From UBA830 sp002295635 (GTDB taxonomy: Bacteria; Pseudomonadota; Alphaproteobacteria; MPNO01; UBA830), in NCBI GenBank assembly GCA_002295635.1, contig DBHK01000027.1, positions 1-64,000 of the forward strand: a stretch of DNA of 64,000 nucleotides, in the 5' to 3' direction. Positions 41,362-50,569 of the stretch are shown piece after piece. Under the pieces are notes generated by a model, which was given only the letters and a program-made list of their open reading frames with translations, had not been told where the DNA came from and searched no databases. Position 1 is the first letter of the stretch. The number at the start of each line of letters is the position of its first letter. Both the position numbers and the translations under genes were made by a program.

Positions 41362-41462
41362 GGATAGAGATTTTCCATTTGTGATTTCTGATTTGAGCTC
41401 GGATACACCGTGTTATCTATATTCGTAATTTTGCCGTCTCAAATCGGCTACTCGAGCCTCTC

Positions 41463-42014
41463 CTAGGCGCCCACCGTTTCTTTTCTGAACCGATAGAATT
41501 CGGTTGGTGGGGCTGGCCGGGTGTCGGTCCAAGACTTTAACGCGGCATGCGCATCGTTCCGATGCTCTTGGCGTTTCGATTCGCCGATTGTCTCACAGGT
41601 AATTTCAAGGCGAATGCCGTTTGGATCAAAGAAATATATCGATTTGACGAAACCGTGATCTGTGACACCTACGACTTTGATATCTGCATCTTCAAGTCTC
41701 ACCTTCCAGGTCTCTACCTCGTCAACCGTATCCACATGCATAGCGAAGTGGTTGACCCAAGACGGGGTCTGCGGGTCCGGGATAGATGCGGTTTCGTCGC
41801 CAAGATCGAAAAACGCTATATAGCTACCGTTAGCGAATTCGAAAAACAGATGCACATACGGGTCGGACGCCCCTGTGGATGGCACCTCGTTAGCTTGGAT
41901 CACATGAGCAAGAGGGAGGCAAAGAAGGTCTTCGTAAAAGCTTCGCGTTTCTTCGGCGTTGCGGCAACGATAAGCGTAATGGTGCAGCCCACTGATCCGA
42001 TTCAGTGCTGTCAT
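41463..42014 (-). CDS. VOC family protein
   Basis: 183-residue vicinal-oxygen-chelate protein: GLHHYAYRCRNAEETRSFY (metal His), WVNHFAMHVDTVDEVETW (second His) and IYFFDPNGIRLEITCE (Glu). It is a diverged relative of the convergent VOC gene at 40.7 kb. Start at ATG 42014 is preceded by GAGAGGATCAA; the frame to 42041 lacks conserved residues. Substrate unknown. Confidence 0.82.
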   Translation of the reverse strand: MTALNRISGLHHYAYRCRNAEETRSFYEDLLCLPLAHVIQANEVPSTGASDPYVHLFFEFANGSYIAFFDLGDETASIPDPQTPSWVNHFAMHVDTVDEVETWKVRLEDADIKVVGVTDHGFVKSIYFFDPNGIRLEITCETIGESKRQEHRNDAHAALKSWTDTRPAPPTEFYRFRKETVGA

Positions 42015-42547
42015 TTGATCCTCTCTTTCATAATGCGGCATGCAGTTCCGCGGTGGAGACTCTTAGGCGATTTCCGGCCAGTTTGGATCCTGACCTCTGA
42101 GAGTAGTTTTCAAAAATTCAGTCGATTGACGCCTTTTCCTCTGGACTTCCATCTTCAAGAACCTTCACATCCAAACAGAATGTATAACGGGGCCAATATC
42201 CCTTTTTTTATATTAACAATTTCATTCGGTCCTGCATATTCACGCACCGTAGCGTGAAATCACCTTAAAACTTGTTAGCGCCGCTATCGTGCATGTTGCA
42301 AGCCCCCATCGAAGCTGGAAAAGGGACAGGATCCTATGCTTTTAGTATTAGGCCTTGAAAAACTATGGTTTTGTACAAGCTCGGTTCGTTATCGTTTATG
42401 AAGACCGTTTGGTTTACAGCGAACATAGCCCGTGCAAAAAAAACACAATGTTGTTCACCGGTTCAAGGCACTGCAAGAGGCAAGGAATTGGAGCGCATCA
42501 TCCGCAGCGTCCTCAGTTGCTTTAAAATCGGGTATCCTGAAAATATC
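42015..42547. other. 533-bp gap without an intact gene, possible decayed coding sequence
   Basis: On the minus strand two short open stretches in different frames read coherently (VREYAGPNEIVNIKKGIL, then after a shift VKVLEDGSPEEKASID, a TGA at 42120-42118, then IFENYSQRSGSKLAGNRL). They look like a degraded gene, but I cannot name the family. The plus-strand frame at 42365-42586 has no recognisable homology and overlaps the monooxygenase 3' end. Confidence 0.3.
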
Positions 42548-43765
42548 TTATTTGATAGCTTCTTCCTTTCGGACACTATCGAGTAGGGAAGACCGCATGA
42601 GCCAAGCCTTGGCTTTAACTGGGTCTTCCGCGGCAGCCCGTAGCTGTATTTGGTTGGAGCGGATGGCTTCTGGGTCTTTTTCCTCGATGCGTTTTTTGTT
42701 TTCAATAGTCACGCTTTGAAGAAACTCGGTAGCTAGCTGATGCCGCTGACGATGGTAGCGTTCGAAAATATCGTCGTTTGCGCGTCCGAACCACACGTCT
42801 CCTATTTTTTTTGTAATATTCATGCAGTCGTGGATGCCGGTATTCAGGCCAAGACCGCCGAGCGGGTTATTCAGATGCGCCGCGTCGCCGGCCAGGAAGA
42901 TGCGTTCAACCCGGAATCTGTCGGCCACTCTTTGGTTTACCGTGTAAAGATTGCGATGCAGGATGTCATTGTAATCCATGTCTTCTCGTAGTCCGCGAAT
43001 ACGCTTAGTGACACCATTATCAGAGAGCAGGTCTTCATCCTCTTCGTGTCCCTCCGTCGGGAACAGCGTTCGCCATATTCCCTCGTCTTCGTCGCCCGGA
43101 ACTTTAAAAACAGCAAACCACTCATCTGGATCCATAACGTAATTTCTATGTAGGTATCCATCACTTGTAGCGAAATCATGTTCCGAGGTCAGAACTAGGA
43201 AACGTTCGTCCCATGTGAACCCTGACATGAACACACCCAATCCAATACGGATGGTGGACCGGCCACCATCGCAGGCCAAAAGGTAACGGCCTTCGACCTT
43301 TTGTATGTCGCTCTCTGGGTCCTTGTAGATGACAGTGACGCCGTCGTAGTCTTGAGAAAATGCGATTACTTCCGACCCTAAGCGCACGTCAGCGATATCA
43401 TGGGTCTTTACCGCTACTAGCGCGTCGCGGGTCAGCTTCCACTGTTCATACTGAATCGCGAAAGGGAAATCGGTTTCGTCACTGATGTGTTTCATATCAA
43501 AAACTGCGATGATTTCTTGAGAATTGCGGTCACGAAACTGGAAGGCAGGTGCCATTAAACCCCGACTTTTAAGTCCATCAGCAAGATCCAGGGAGTCGAG
43601 CATTTCTAGCGTTGACGCGTGAATCGTTGCGGCTCGAGGGTCCCGGGGGGGCTCTTTGAAAGCCTCTAACACAGTTACGGGAACGCCTTGGCGGACGAGG
43701 GAAAGGGCCGCAACCATACCGACCGGCCCACCACCGCAAATGATCACACGTTCATTCTTGCTCAT
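42548..43765 (-). CDS. FAD-dependent aromatic monooxygenase (PheA/TfdB/MhpA-like)
   Basis: 405-residue group A flavoprotein hydroxylase. Rossmann FAD motif VIICGGGPVGMVAALSL near the start, the YLLACDGGRSTIRIGLG motif in the middle (DG motif binding FAD and NAD(P)H), and FLAGDAAHLNNPLGGLGLN (GD motif). It should hydroxylate a phenolic or heterocyclic ring. Lies downstream of the uracil phosphoribosyltransferase gene on the same strand (53-65 bp), so it could be part of that transcription unit, although URC pathways are not known to need it. ATG 43777 is an alternative start. Confidence 0.88.
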   Translation of the reverse strand: MSKNERVIICGGGPVGMVAALSLVRQGVPVTVLEAFKEPPRDPRAATIHASTLEMLDSLDLADGLKSRGLMAPAFQFRDRNSQEIIAVFDMKHISDETDFPFAIQYEQWKLTRDALVAVKTHDIADVRLGSEVIAFSQDYDGVTVIYKDPESDIQKVEGRYLLACDGGRSTIRIGLGVFMSGFTWDERFLVLTSEHDFATSDGYLHRNYVMDPDEWFAVFKVPGDEDEGIWRTLFPTEGHEEDEDLLSDNGVTKRIRGLREDMDYNDILHRNLYTVNQRVADRFRVERIFLAGDAAHLNNPLGGLGLNTGIHDCMNITKKIGDVWFGRANDDIFERYHRQRHQLATEFLQSVTIENKKRIEEKDPEAIRSNQIQLRAAAEDPVKAKAWLMRSSLLDSVRKEEAIK

Positions 43766-43829
43766 ACTATGCAACATAACGAACCGGCCGTGTCATTAAT
43801 AGGAAATGGTTCTTACGCTTGAGAAGATT

Positions 43830-44474
43830 TTATTTGGTGCCGAACATCCTGTCGCCGGCATCTCCCAGACCAGGTCGAATATATGAATCATCATCTAACT
43901 CTCGGTCGATCGCGCTGGTGATTACCTGAACATCAGGATGCGCCTGGGTAAACGCCTTCAAACCCTCAGGGGCCGCCACGACGCAAACGAATTTTATTCG
44001 CTCCGCTCCGCACTGTTTGAGACGGTGGACTGCAGCTATAGCGGAACCCCCGGTTGCGAGCATTGGATCCACGACGATACATCGTCTCTCGTTCAGATTA
44101 TCTGGTAATTTTAAGTAGTATTCCACCGGTACTTTCGTATCTGGATCACGATACAACCCGATATGCCCTACCCGAGCCGCCGGGATTAGATCCAACATGC
44201 CATCGAGCAAACCGTTACCCGCACGGAGAATCGAAATGATGCAGAGTTTTCGCCCTTCCAGCTTTGGACCGGTGGTAACCTCCAGCGGAGTTTCGATTGT
44301 GACTGTTTCGGTTTCAAAGTCACGGCAAACTTCGTAAGCGAGTAGATGGCTTATCTCGCGAAGGAGCTGACGAAAGTCAGCTGCACCGGTTCCTTGATCG
44401 CGTATCATCGTCAGCTTGTGCTGTATTAGCGGGTGATCAACTACCTCTACAGAGGCATTTGTTTTTTTTTCCAA
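43830..44474 (-). CDS. upp: Uracil phosphoribosyltransferase
   Basis: 214-residue enzyme making UMP from uracil and PRPP. PRPP-binding loop MLATGGSAIAAVHRLK, uracil site near SYIRPGLGDAGDRMFGTK at the C-terminus, and RAGNGLLDGMLDLIPAARVGHIG are family-typical. Twelve bases downstream of the URC4 gene, so here it probably serves the URC uracil-degradation route (URC6 role) in addition to salvage. Confidence 0.95.
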   Translation of the reverse strand: MEKKTNASVEVVDHPLIQHKLTMIRDQGTGAADFRQLLREISHLLAYEVCRDFETETVTIETPLEVTTGPKLEGRKLCIISILRAGNGLLDGMLDLIPAARVGHIGLYRDPDTKVPVEYYLKLPDNLNERRCIVVDPMLATGGSAIAAVHRLKQCGAERIKFVCVVAAPEGLKAFTQAHPDVQVITSAIDRELDDDSYIRPGLGDAGDRMFGTK

Positions 44475-44486
44475 GTTGATTCCTCC

Positions 44487-45719
44487 TTAAAAAACTGTAG
44501 CGTCGCTATCTAAGCGGATCGGGGGACTGCCATCCGACCTAAGTTCCCATGCGATTTTGCGTCCGGCCGACCATGTACCCCCCTGCAGAATATGACCGAG
44601 TGTTAGACCCCCGATGTCCAAATTCAGTGACTTTCGAACCTCTTCCGCTAGTAAGTCTAAAAGTGCAACAGTCAAAGCTCTCCACTCAACGATTAGTTCG
44701 CTTTCAGGCTTATGCGCTACAGAGAGTAGGGATTCATCTTTTAGACGCAAAACCCCAGTATCGATAAAAAGCCCACCATTTCGATATTCTGCGAGGCCAG
44801 TCAGCCCATCCAAGTTTGAGACTGTTGCTTCCATCTGTTCAAGAGGTTCGACTAGGGAATAAGAGAGCCATTGTGACAACTTATGGAACGGCACAATACA
44901 ATCTGTCTCATCCTCGCGCGATAACGCACGGTGATGACCGACATCACCAAGCGCGTTGCCAGCTATCCTCACTGGCGATGGCCAGATATCCATAAGAGAT
45001 CCAAGTACGGCGACGAGTATATCGCGAGCCTCTAGATTCGGACGTGCGGCCAATTTCAGTATCAGGTTGCCGGGACGGATCTCATTGTCACGGGCATAAA
45101 AAGAAGAATGTTTTTCTATCGCGTACCCGAGTTTTTGAAGTAACCCAGCCCGCTGTTGGAGACCAACAAGGGGATTAGTACCAGTTACTTGAAATGCGTC
45201 AGCTAGCATTCGTGCCGATATCTTCGTGAGCGCCGCCGCGTCCGCTCGAAGCGGGTCATCTCCATAATCGCTGAGCATACCAGATTCAAACAACCTTAGA
45301 CTGGCTAACGCCAGCCCTTCTGACCTGCCGATTTTCAGGCCGGTAGAGTCATCGGCATAAACCCAATCCGGACCGGCTCCGGCATCCAGCAATACTGAGA
45401 CGACAGCAAGATCGCCGGCAGCGATTGCTAAACGGTCTCCTGACAACCCAAACGACATTGAAAGGTCTTCCCAAAGATCAGTCCCGCCGAGTTCGAAGTG
45501 CCGCCAGCGGCTATGAAGGGGGATTTCGAGGGTTGGATAATTTGACTCTATTTCTCCGACAACACGGGATGTTGGATTATGTAAGTTCGCTATGTCCACC
45601 TGGAACCAGGGCAGGCCGCCATCTAACCCGATACGGAATAGATCATTACAGCGCTCACGCACGGCCTCCGGCGTCAGTAGTCCGTTTACAGGATTAGGGG
45701 TAGGTACCGCCAACGTCAA
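44487..45719 (-). CDS. URC4/Urg3 family protein (DUF1688), uracil catabolism
   Basis: 410-residue protein of the URC4/urg3 family, needed for uracil degradation in some fungi and found clustered with uracil genes in bacteria. Recognisable blocks: WFQVDIANL, PLHSRWRHFELGG, FQVTGTNPLVGLQQRAGLL, and AEYRNGGLFIDTGVLRLKD near the C-terminus, which are strongly conserved in the family. The chemical step is not established. Starts inside the stop of the URC1-like gene (4-bp overlap 45716-45719). Confidence 0.88.
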   Translation of the reverse strand: MTLAVPTPNPVNGLLTPEAVRERCNDLFRIGLDGGLPWFQVDIANLHNPTSRVVGEIESNYPTLEIPLHSRWRHFELGGTDLWEDLSMSFGLSGDRLAIAAGDLAVVSVLLDAGAGPDWVYADDSTGLKIGRSEGLALASLRLFESGMLSDYGDDPLRADAAALTKISARMLADAFQVTGTNPLVGLQQRAGLLQKLGYAIEKHSSFYARDNEIRPGNLILKLAARPNLEARDILVAVLGSLMDIWPSPVRIAGNALGDVGHHRALSREDETDCIVPFHKLSQWLSYSLVEPLEQMEATVSNLDGLTGLAEYRNGGLFIDTGVLRLKDESLLSVAHKPESELIVEWRALTVALLDLLAEEVRKSLNLDIGGLTLGHILQGGTWSAGRKIAWELRSDGSPPIRLDSDATVF

Positions 45720-46960
45720 AACAACGCGCGTCCTTTTGTGGCTTTCAGCCCCTTTTCGTCCTTTATTTTGGTGCTCGTGAAATAGCCCGCCGCTTTTTTG
45801 GCCTCCATCTCCACTTTCGCGTCGTCGGGGATCAGCTCCTCGGGCAGATCTATGCGCTCACCGATCTCGATCCCTTGTCCGGCAAGAGCGTCATGTTTCA
45901 TGTCGCTCATTGAGGCGAACCGGTCAATTCGTTCGACTCCTAGCCAGTGGAATATATCGGGCATCAGTTCCTGGAATCGCGCATCCTGAACCCCAGCGAC
46001 GCATTCTGTGCGTTCAAAATATTTTGCCGCGTTGTCACCCTCTTCTTGCCGTTTTCGGGCATTGTAGACCAAAAACTTGGTGACCTCGCCGAGAGCCCGA
46101 CCTTCCTTACGATTGTAAATGACGAGGCCGTTACCGCCTGCCTGCGCCATCTCGACACAAATCTCGATACCGTGTGTTAGATAGGGTCGGCAAGTACAGA
46201 TGTCGGATCCGAAAACATCCGAACCATTACATTCATCGTGGACCCGACAGGCTAACGGAATGGATCTATCCGATAGCGTGGTGGGAATACCGAAAATATA
46301 GGCCGACAGACCGCCTATGGGGGGTAGGAAAACCTCAAGGTCGCTTCGGGTAACGAGTTCTGGGTACATGCCACCCGTGTATGTGAATAAAGCCTGGCGC
46401 AGGGTCGCTATATCGCAACCCAGGCGTGTAGCCATTCCAGGCAGGTGCCATACCGGATCGACCGCTATCTTAGTAACATGTACGTCCCCATTTCCCATCA
46501 GAATTTTGCCATCGGCCTTGAGTCGCCCGAGCTCAATAGCTTCGCGAAGCTCAAGCATTGAGAGACGTGCCTGCGTGACTGCAATGGTAGGTCTAATATT
46601 AAGTCCCGCCTCTAGCTGTTCGCTAAAGCACTCGGTAATCATGTGTCCGAACGGATCTAACGAGACGATCTTTCCATGATCCGACCATTGTGGATAGGGA
46701 CCAATTTTTGCGACCGGCATAGTGTTGTGTAAATCGGGTCGGAAATCAGGGTCTAGCCGTCCCGCGGCGACGGAAGCCGCGAGATAGACTGAGTAACTAC
46801 CCGAATGGGTGCCGATGGTATTCCGCATCGCCGGGTCTGTTACAGTGCCGATAACCGGGCCGCGTTTGGTCGGATCGGTGGCACCCCAATTAATTACGGG
46901 TTGGTCGTTACCGCGCGTGGAAGGGTGCGATGTAAGTACGATATGCTCGTGAGCGCTCAT
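45716..46960 (-). CDS. GTP cyclohydrolase II-like protein of uracil catabolism (URC1-like)
   Basis: 414-residue RibA-related protein. The N-terminal 200 residues are specific to the URC1 group; the C-terminal part has the cyclohydrolase II fold with zinc Cys in CRVHDECNGSDVFGSDICTC and the YNRKEGRALGEV segment (GTP/pyrophosphate site). In the URC pathway this family is thought to act on a ribosylated uracil derivative instead of GTP. First gene of the three-gene operon with URC4 and upp, divergent from the LLM genes. Confidence 0.9.
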   Translation of the reverse strand: MSAHEHIVLTSHPSTRGNDQPVINWGATDPTKRGPVIGTVTDPAMRNTIGTHSGSYSVYLAASVAAGRLDPDFRPDLHNTMPVAKIGPYPQWSDHGKIVSLDPFGHMITECFSEQLEAGLNIRPTIAVTQARLSMLELREAIELGRLKADGKILMGNGDVHVTKIAVDPVWHLPGMATRLGCDIATLRQALFTYTGGMYPELVTRSDLEVFLPPIGGLSAYIFGIPTTLSDRSIPLACRVHDECNGSDVFGSDICTCRPYLTHGIEICVEMAQAGGNGLVIYNRKEGRALGEVTKFLVYNARKRQEEGDNAAKYFERTECVAGVQDARFQELMPDIFHWLGVERIDRFASMSDMKHDALAGQGIEIGERIDLPEELIPDDAKVEMEAKKAAGYFTSTKIKDEKGLKATKGRALF

Positions 46961-47056
46961 TACGACAACTCATTTTTCAAAATAAGCTAACTATAATAGT
47001 CTAAAAAATAAGTTTTTTGGCTAAATTTTATTGGCACAGCGGAAATAGTACCCATT

Positions 47057-47091
47057 GAAGAGGTTTCGCTCTTCGAACAGCACGCTATAAT
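47057..47091 (+). promoter_or_regulatory. Candidate promoter with operator-like palindrome for the LLM genes
   Basis: TATAAT at 47086-47091, 16 bases after TTTCGC (47064-47069), 33 bp before ATG 47124. The -35 area is enclosed by the palindrome GAAGAG-gtttcg-CTCTTC (47057-47074), which could be a repressor site. It lies in the divergent 163-bp gap shared with the URC operon. Confidence 0.4.
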
Positions 47092-47123
47092 TATTAGTAA
47101 CCAAACAGAAATGGGGAACGGCA

Positions 47124-48296
47124 ATGCAGTGCTTCCTATTCCATCTAATGCCCTACGCCAGCTTGGATCTGGACTACGACAAGGAATACAAAGCCTCTTG
47201 GGTAGTCTATCCCAATTCTAATTTTGACCCGAAGGTTGGGCACTATCTCTATAATACTTACCTTGATGAGCTAGAGATGGGCGATGAGCTGGGCTTTGAT
47301 GGGCTCGTAGTCAATGAACATCATCAAAATGCTTATGGGTTGATGCCATCACCGATTGTGCCGGCTGCCGCATTAGCACGACGAACGTCAAAAGCGAAAA
47401 TAGCAGTTCTTGGTAACGCATTTGGTATACGCGAACACCCTCTGACCCTTGCGGAGGAACACGCGATGATTGATTGCATTACCGGCGGCCGCCTGATCAG
47501 CGGCATGGTTCGGGGCATTGGGGCGGAATATTATTCTATGGGCGCTAACCCAGCCTTTAGTCATGAGAGATTTAACGAAGCCCATGATTTAGTTGTTCGG
47601 GCTTGGACTGACGAAGGTCCCTTTGCTTTTGAAGGCAAACATTATCACTTTGAGTATGTGAACGTGTGGCCACGTCCGTTCCAGAAACCGCATCCACCTA
47701 TTTGGTGTCCCTCTCAGGGATCTCTGGAAACCATTGAATGGGCATCACACGCCGATCGCAAGTATACCTATCTGCAAACTTATAGCCCTTTCGAGGCAGT
47801 AAAGAAGTTTCTGAATCTTTATCGAGAGATTGCGCGAGACATGCACGGTTATGAGGCGGCTGATTCTCAAGTAGGATGGGCCGCTCCTATTTATGTCGGC
47901 GAGACTGACAAAAAGGCTATAGAAGAGGCGGGTCCGCATATGGAAGCGTTCTTCAACAAATTTCTGCGAATGACACCGGAAATGTTGTTACCGCCGGGTT
48001 ACTTAAGTCTCCGTTCCTACAAGAATGTGATGAAGCATAAAGGCGGTTTGTCTAAGGTGCGCTCAATAGAAGAACTGATGGAAACGGGGATTGTTATTTG
48101 CGGCGGTCCAGACACCGTTCGTGAGCGTCTGGAATACTGCCACCGCGAAGCGGGTTTCGGCACTTTCCTCGGGATGTTCCAGATAGCATCTATGCCGCAT
48201 GAGATGACGGTTAACAGCATGAGACGTTTCGCAGAAGATGTAATGCCGGCCGCAAAGCAATTTGGAGCGGTTGGTGACAGGATTGCGGCTGAGTAA
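47124..48296 (+). CDS. LLM class flavin-dependent oxidoreductase (copy 1)
   Basis: 390-residue luciferase-like monooxygenase. Conserved segments: CFLFHLMPYASLD, ELGFDGLVVNEHHQNAYGLMPSP (the family's EHH region), HAMIDCITGGRLISGMVRGIG and AFSHERFNEAHDLVVRAWT. Uses FMNH2 from a separate reductase, not seen here. Ribosome site TGGGGAACGGCA upstream. Paired head-to-tail with a close paralogue 26 bp downstream; the two align along the whole length. Confidence 0.92.
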   Translation: MQCFLFHLMPYASLDLDYDKEYKASWVVYPNSNFDPKVGHYLYNTYLDELEMGDELGFDGLVVNEHHQNAYGLMPSPIVPAAALARRTSKAKIAVLGNAFGIREHPLTLAEEHAMIDCITGGRLISGMVRGIGAEYYSMGANPAFSHERFNEAHDLVVRAWTDEGPFAFEGKHYHFEYVNVWPRPFQKPHPPIWCPSQGSLETIEWASHADRKYTYLQTYSPFEAVKKFLNLYREIARDMHGYEAADSQVGWAAPIYVGETDKKAIEEAGPHMEAFFNKFLRMTPEMLLPPGYLSLRSYKNVMKHKGGLSKVRSIEELMETGIVICGGPDTVRERLEYCHREAGFGTFLGMFQIASMPHEMTVNSMRRFAEDVMPAAKQFGAVGDRIAAE

Positions 48297-48322
48297 AGGC
48301 ATTATACCCGGCAGGAGAACCC

Positions 48323-49519
48323 ATGAAAATCTTTCTTTTTCACCTTATGCCCTATGCTTATGTCGACCCAGAATACGACAAGGAATACGATACCTGCTGG
48401 GTAACTTACCCGAATAGTAAATTTGACCCTGAAAAAGGTCACGAGCTCTATAATAGGTATTTGGACGAACTGGAATACGCCGAAGAACTTGGCTTCGACG
48501 GCGTTTGCGTTAACGAGCATCATCAGAATGCATACGGACTGATGCCGTCGCCCGTTGTGATGGCGTCTGCGCTGGCGACCAAGACAGAGCGAGTAAAAAT
48601 AGCAATCCTCGGTAATGCGTTCGGGATCCGGGACCATCCTCAGACCTTGGCTGAAGAACACGCGATGATTGACTGTATCACCGGTGGCCGGCTGATAAGC
48701 GGCATGGTACGAGGCTTGGGAGCGGAATATTATTCGCTTGGTTCCAACCCTGCATTTAGCCATGAGCGATTTCATGAGGCTCACGATCTAGTTATCCGCG
48801 CATGGACCGAGGAGGGACCATTCCCATTTGAAGGTAAGCATTATCACTTCGATTATGTAAACACCTGGCCGCGTCCATTCCAAGACCCGCATCCACCGAT
48901 TTGGGTACCCAGCCAAGGGTCCACCGAGACGATCGAATGGTCAGCCCATCCCGACCGTAAATACACCTACCTGCAAACGTATTCGCCGTTTCAAAACGTT
49001 GTGCGTTTTCATAACGCTTATCGAGACGTAGCGCACAGGCATGGGTACGCCGCAAATTCTGAACAGCTCGGATGGGCGGCACCGGTCTATGTTGGTGAGA
49101 CAGATAAAAAGGCTATTGAAGAAGTCAGGCCACACGTGGAGCTTTTTTTCAATAAGCTACTGCGGTACTCAATCTCAATGCTCTTGCCGCCAGGCTACAT
49201 GTCTGTTGAGTCATATAAACGTGTTCTGAAAACAAAATCGAGTTTGGTCTCCACCCACACAGTGGAGTCTCTGATGGAGCGGGGAGTTATCATTGTTGGT
49301 AGCCCGGATACTGTCCGCAAAAAACTTTCAGAATGTCACGAACAGGTTGGCCTTGGATATTTCCTTGGGATGTTCCAGATTGCAAGCATGTCTCATGATT
49401 TGGCTACGGCTTCTATGAGACGTTTTGCCGAGGAAGTTATGCCGGCCGCTATGGATTTGGAAGGTGCCGGCCAGTGGGAGCCTAATTCAGAAGAGGTGCC
49501 GAGCCAGGCGGCGGAATGA
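48323..49519 (+). CDS. LLM class flavin-dependent oxidoreductase (copy 2)
   Basis: 398-residue paralogue of the preceding gene, with the same blocks (IFLFHLMPYAYVD, ELGFDGVCVNEHHQNAYGL, MIDCITGGRLISGMVRGLG, SHERFHEAHDLVIRAWTEE) and a short extra C-terminal tail. Ribosome site GGCAGGAGAACCC. Such pairs often form heterodimers as in bacterial luciferase, or have split substrate ranges; both are possible here. Confidence 0.92.
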   Translation: MKIFLFHLMPYAYVDPEYDKEYDTCWVTYPNSKFDPEKGHELYNRYLDELEYAEELGFDGVCVNEHHQNAYGLMPSPVVMASALATKTERVKIAILGNAFGIRDHPQTLAEEHAMIDCITGGRLISGMVRGLGAEYYSLGSNPAFSHERFHEAHDLVIRAWTEEGPFPFEGKHYHFDYVNTWPRPFQDPHPPIWVPSQGSTETIEWSAHPDRKYTYLQTYSPFQNVVRFHNAYRDVAHRHGYAANSEQLGWAAPVYVGETDKKAIEEVRPHVELFFNKLLRYSISMLLPPGYMSVESYKRVLKTKSSLVSTHTVESLMERGVIIVGSPDTVRKKLSECHEQVGLGYFLGMFQIASMSHDLATASMRRFAEEVMPAAMDLEGAGQWEPNSEEVPSQAAE

Positions 49520-49600
49520 TCGTGGGTAATGATTCTGTATTTTCCGCTCACCTTTTTTGCGTTGGAAAACAGCCTTCTCAGGTGAAGGGTATTTCAGATA

Positions 49601-50515
49601 TTAGCGCGTCGGGAGCGGTGTTTCGCCCGAGTAGTCGTAGAACCCTTTGCCGGCCTTGCGACCTAACCAGCCCGCTTCGACGTATTTTACTAGCAGCGGG
49701 CAGGGCCGGTACTTGGTGTCGGCAAGACCGTCATACAGCACCTGCATGACGGCGAGGCAGGTATCTAATCCAATGAAGTCAGCTAGCTCGAGTGGACCCA
49801 TAGGGTGATTGGCGCCTAGCTTCATGGCGGTATCGATGTCATTCACTGATCCGATACCTTCGTGTAGCGTGTATACAGCTTCATTGATCATTGGGAGTAA
49901 AATTCGGTTAACAATGAACGCCGGGAAATCCTCCGAGATTACGGGCGTTTTCCCCATGCGATAGGTCAGGCCCTCGACCACCCTATGGGTGGCATCGTCG
50001 GTCGCAATCCCCGGGATAAGTTCAACCAGCTGCATAATCGGAACAGGGTTCATAAAGTGCATGCCCATGAACTTTTCCGGCCTATCAGTGGTTGCGCCGA
50101 GCCGGGTGATCGAAATCGATGAAGTATTCGACGCGATAATGGCATCCGGGCGAAGACAAGGAATAACGACCTTGTAAATTTGCCGTTTGATATCTTCGTC
50201 TTCTGTCGCAGCTTCTATAACGATGTCACAATCGCCCAACGCAGCATGGTCTGTTGACGTGGTTAGCCGGTCCAGCGCACCCTGTCTGTCAGTTGTGCTT
50301 ATTTTCTCGCGGTTTACCTGACGCTCCAGATTCTTGTCGATTGAGGTTATAGCTTTATTAAGCTGCTCTTGGCCGATATCGTTGAGTACTACGCTGATAC
50401 CTGTTGTAGCGGCAACGTGGGCAATCCCTGATCCCATTTGTCCTGCGCCAATAACCCCAATTTTCTTTATACCTAGTGCTTCGGGGGTCGCGCCCGGATC
50501 TTGGATGTCAGTCAC
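49601..50515 (-). CDS. hbd: 3-hydroxybutyryl-CoA dehydrogenase
   Basis: 304-residue NAD(P)-dependent short-chain 3-hydroxyacyl-CoA dehydrogenase. Rossmann motif GVIGAGQMGSGIAHVAA at residues about 20-36, catalytic His in MGMHFMNPVPIMQLVE, and Glu/Asn partners in SNTSSI; C-terminal dimerisation domain with NHPMGPLELADFIGLD. Follows etfB-etfA on the same strand, a usual arrangement for butyrate/polyhydroxybutyrate or acyl-CoA metabolism. Confidence 0.94.
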   Translation of the reverse strand: MTDIQDPGATPEALGIKKIGVIGAGQMGSGIAHVAATTGISVVLNDIGQEQLNKAITSIDKNLERQVNREKISTTDRQGALDRLTTSTDHAALGDCDIVIEAATEDEDIKRQIYKVVIPCLRPDAIIASNTSSISITRLGATTDRPEKFMGMHFMNPVPIMQLVELIPGIATDDATHRVVEGLTYRMGKTPVISEDFPAFIVNRILLPMINEAVYTLHEGIGSVNDIDTAMKLGANHPMGPLELADFIGLDTCLAVMQVLYDGLADTKYRPCPLLVKYVEAGWLGRKAGKGFYDYSGETPLPTR

Positions 50516-50569
50516 TCAAAAACTCCTTAAAAATATCGACTTGGCCCGTAGCGCCGCGCCGAGTCGCGA

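Noticed and set aside
42118..42120. TGA between ...EEKASID and IFENYSQ as a third selenoprotein
   Set aside because: No recognised family, no start codon or ribosome site in frame, and an upstream frameshift is needed. No Cys column can be argued.
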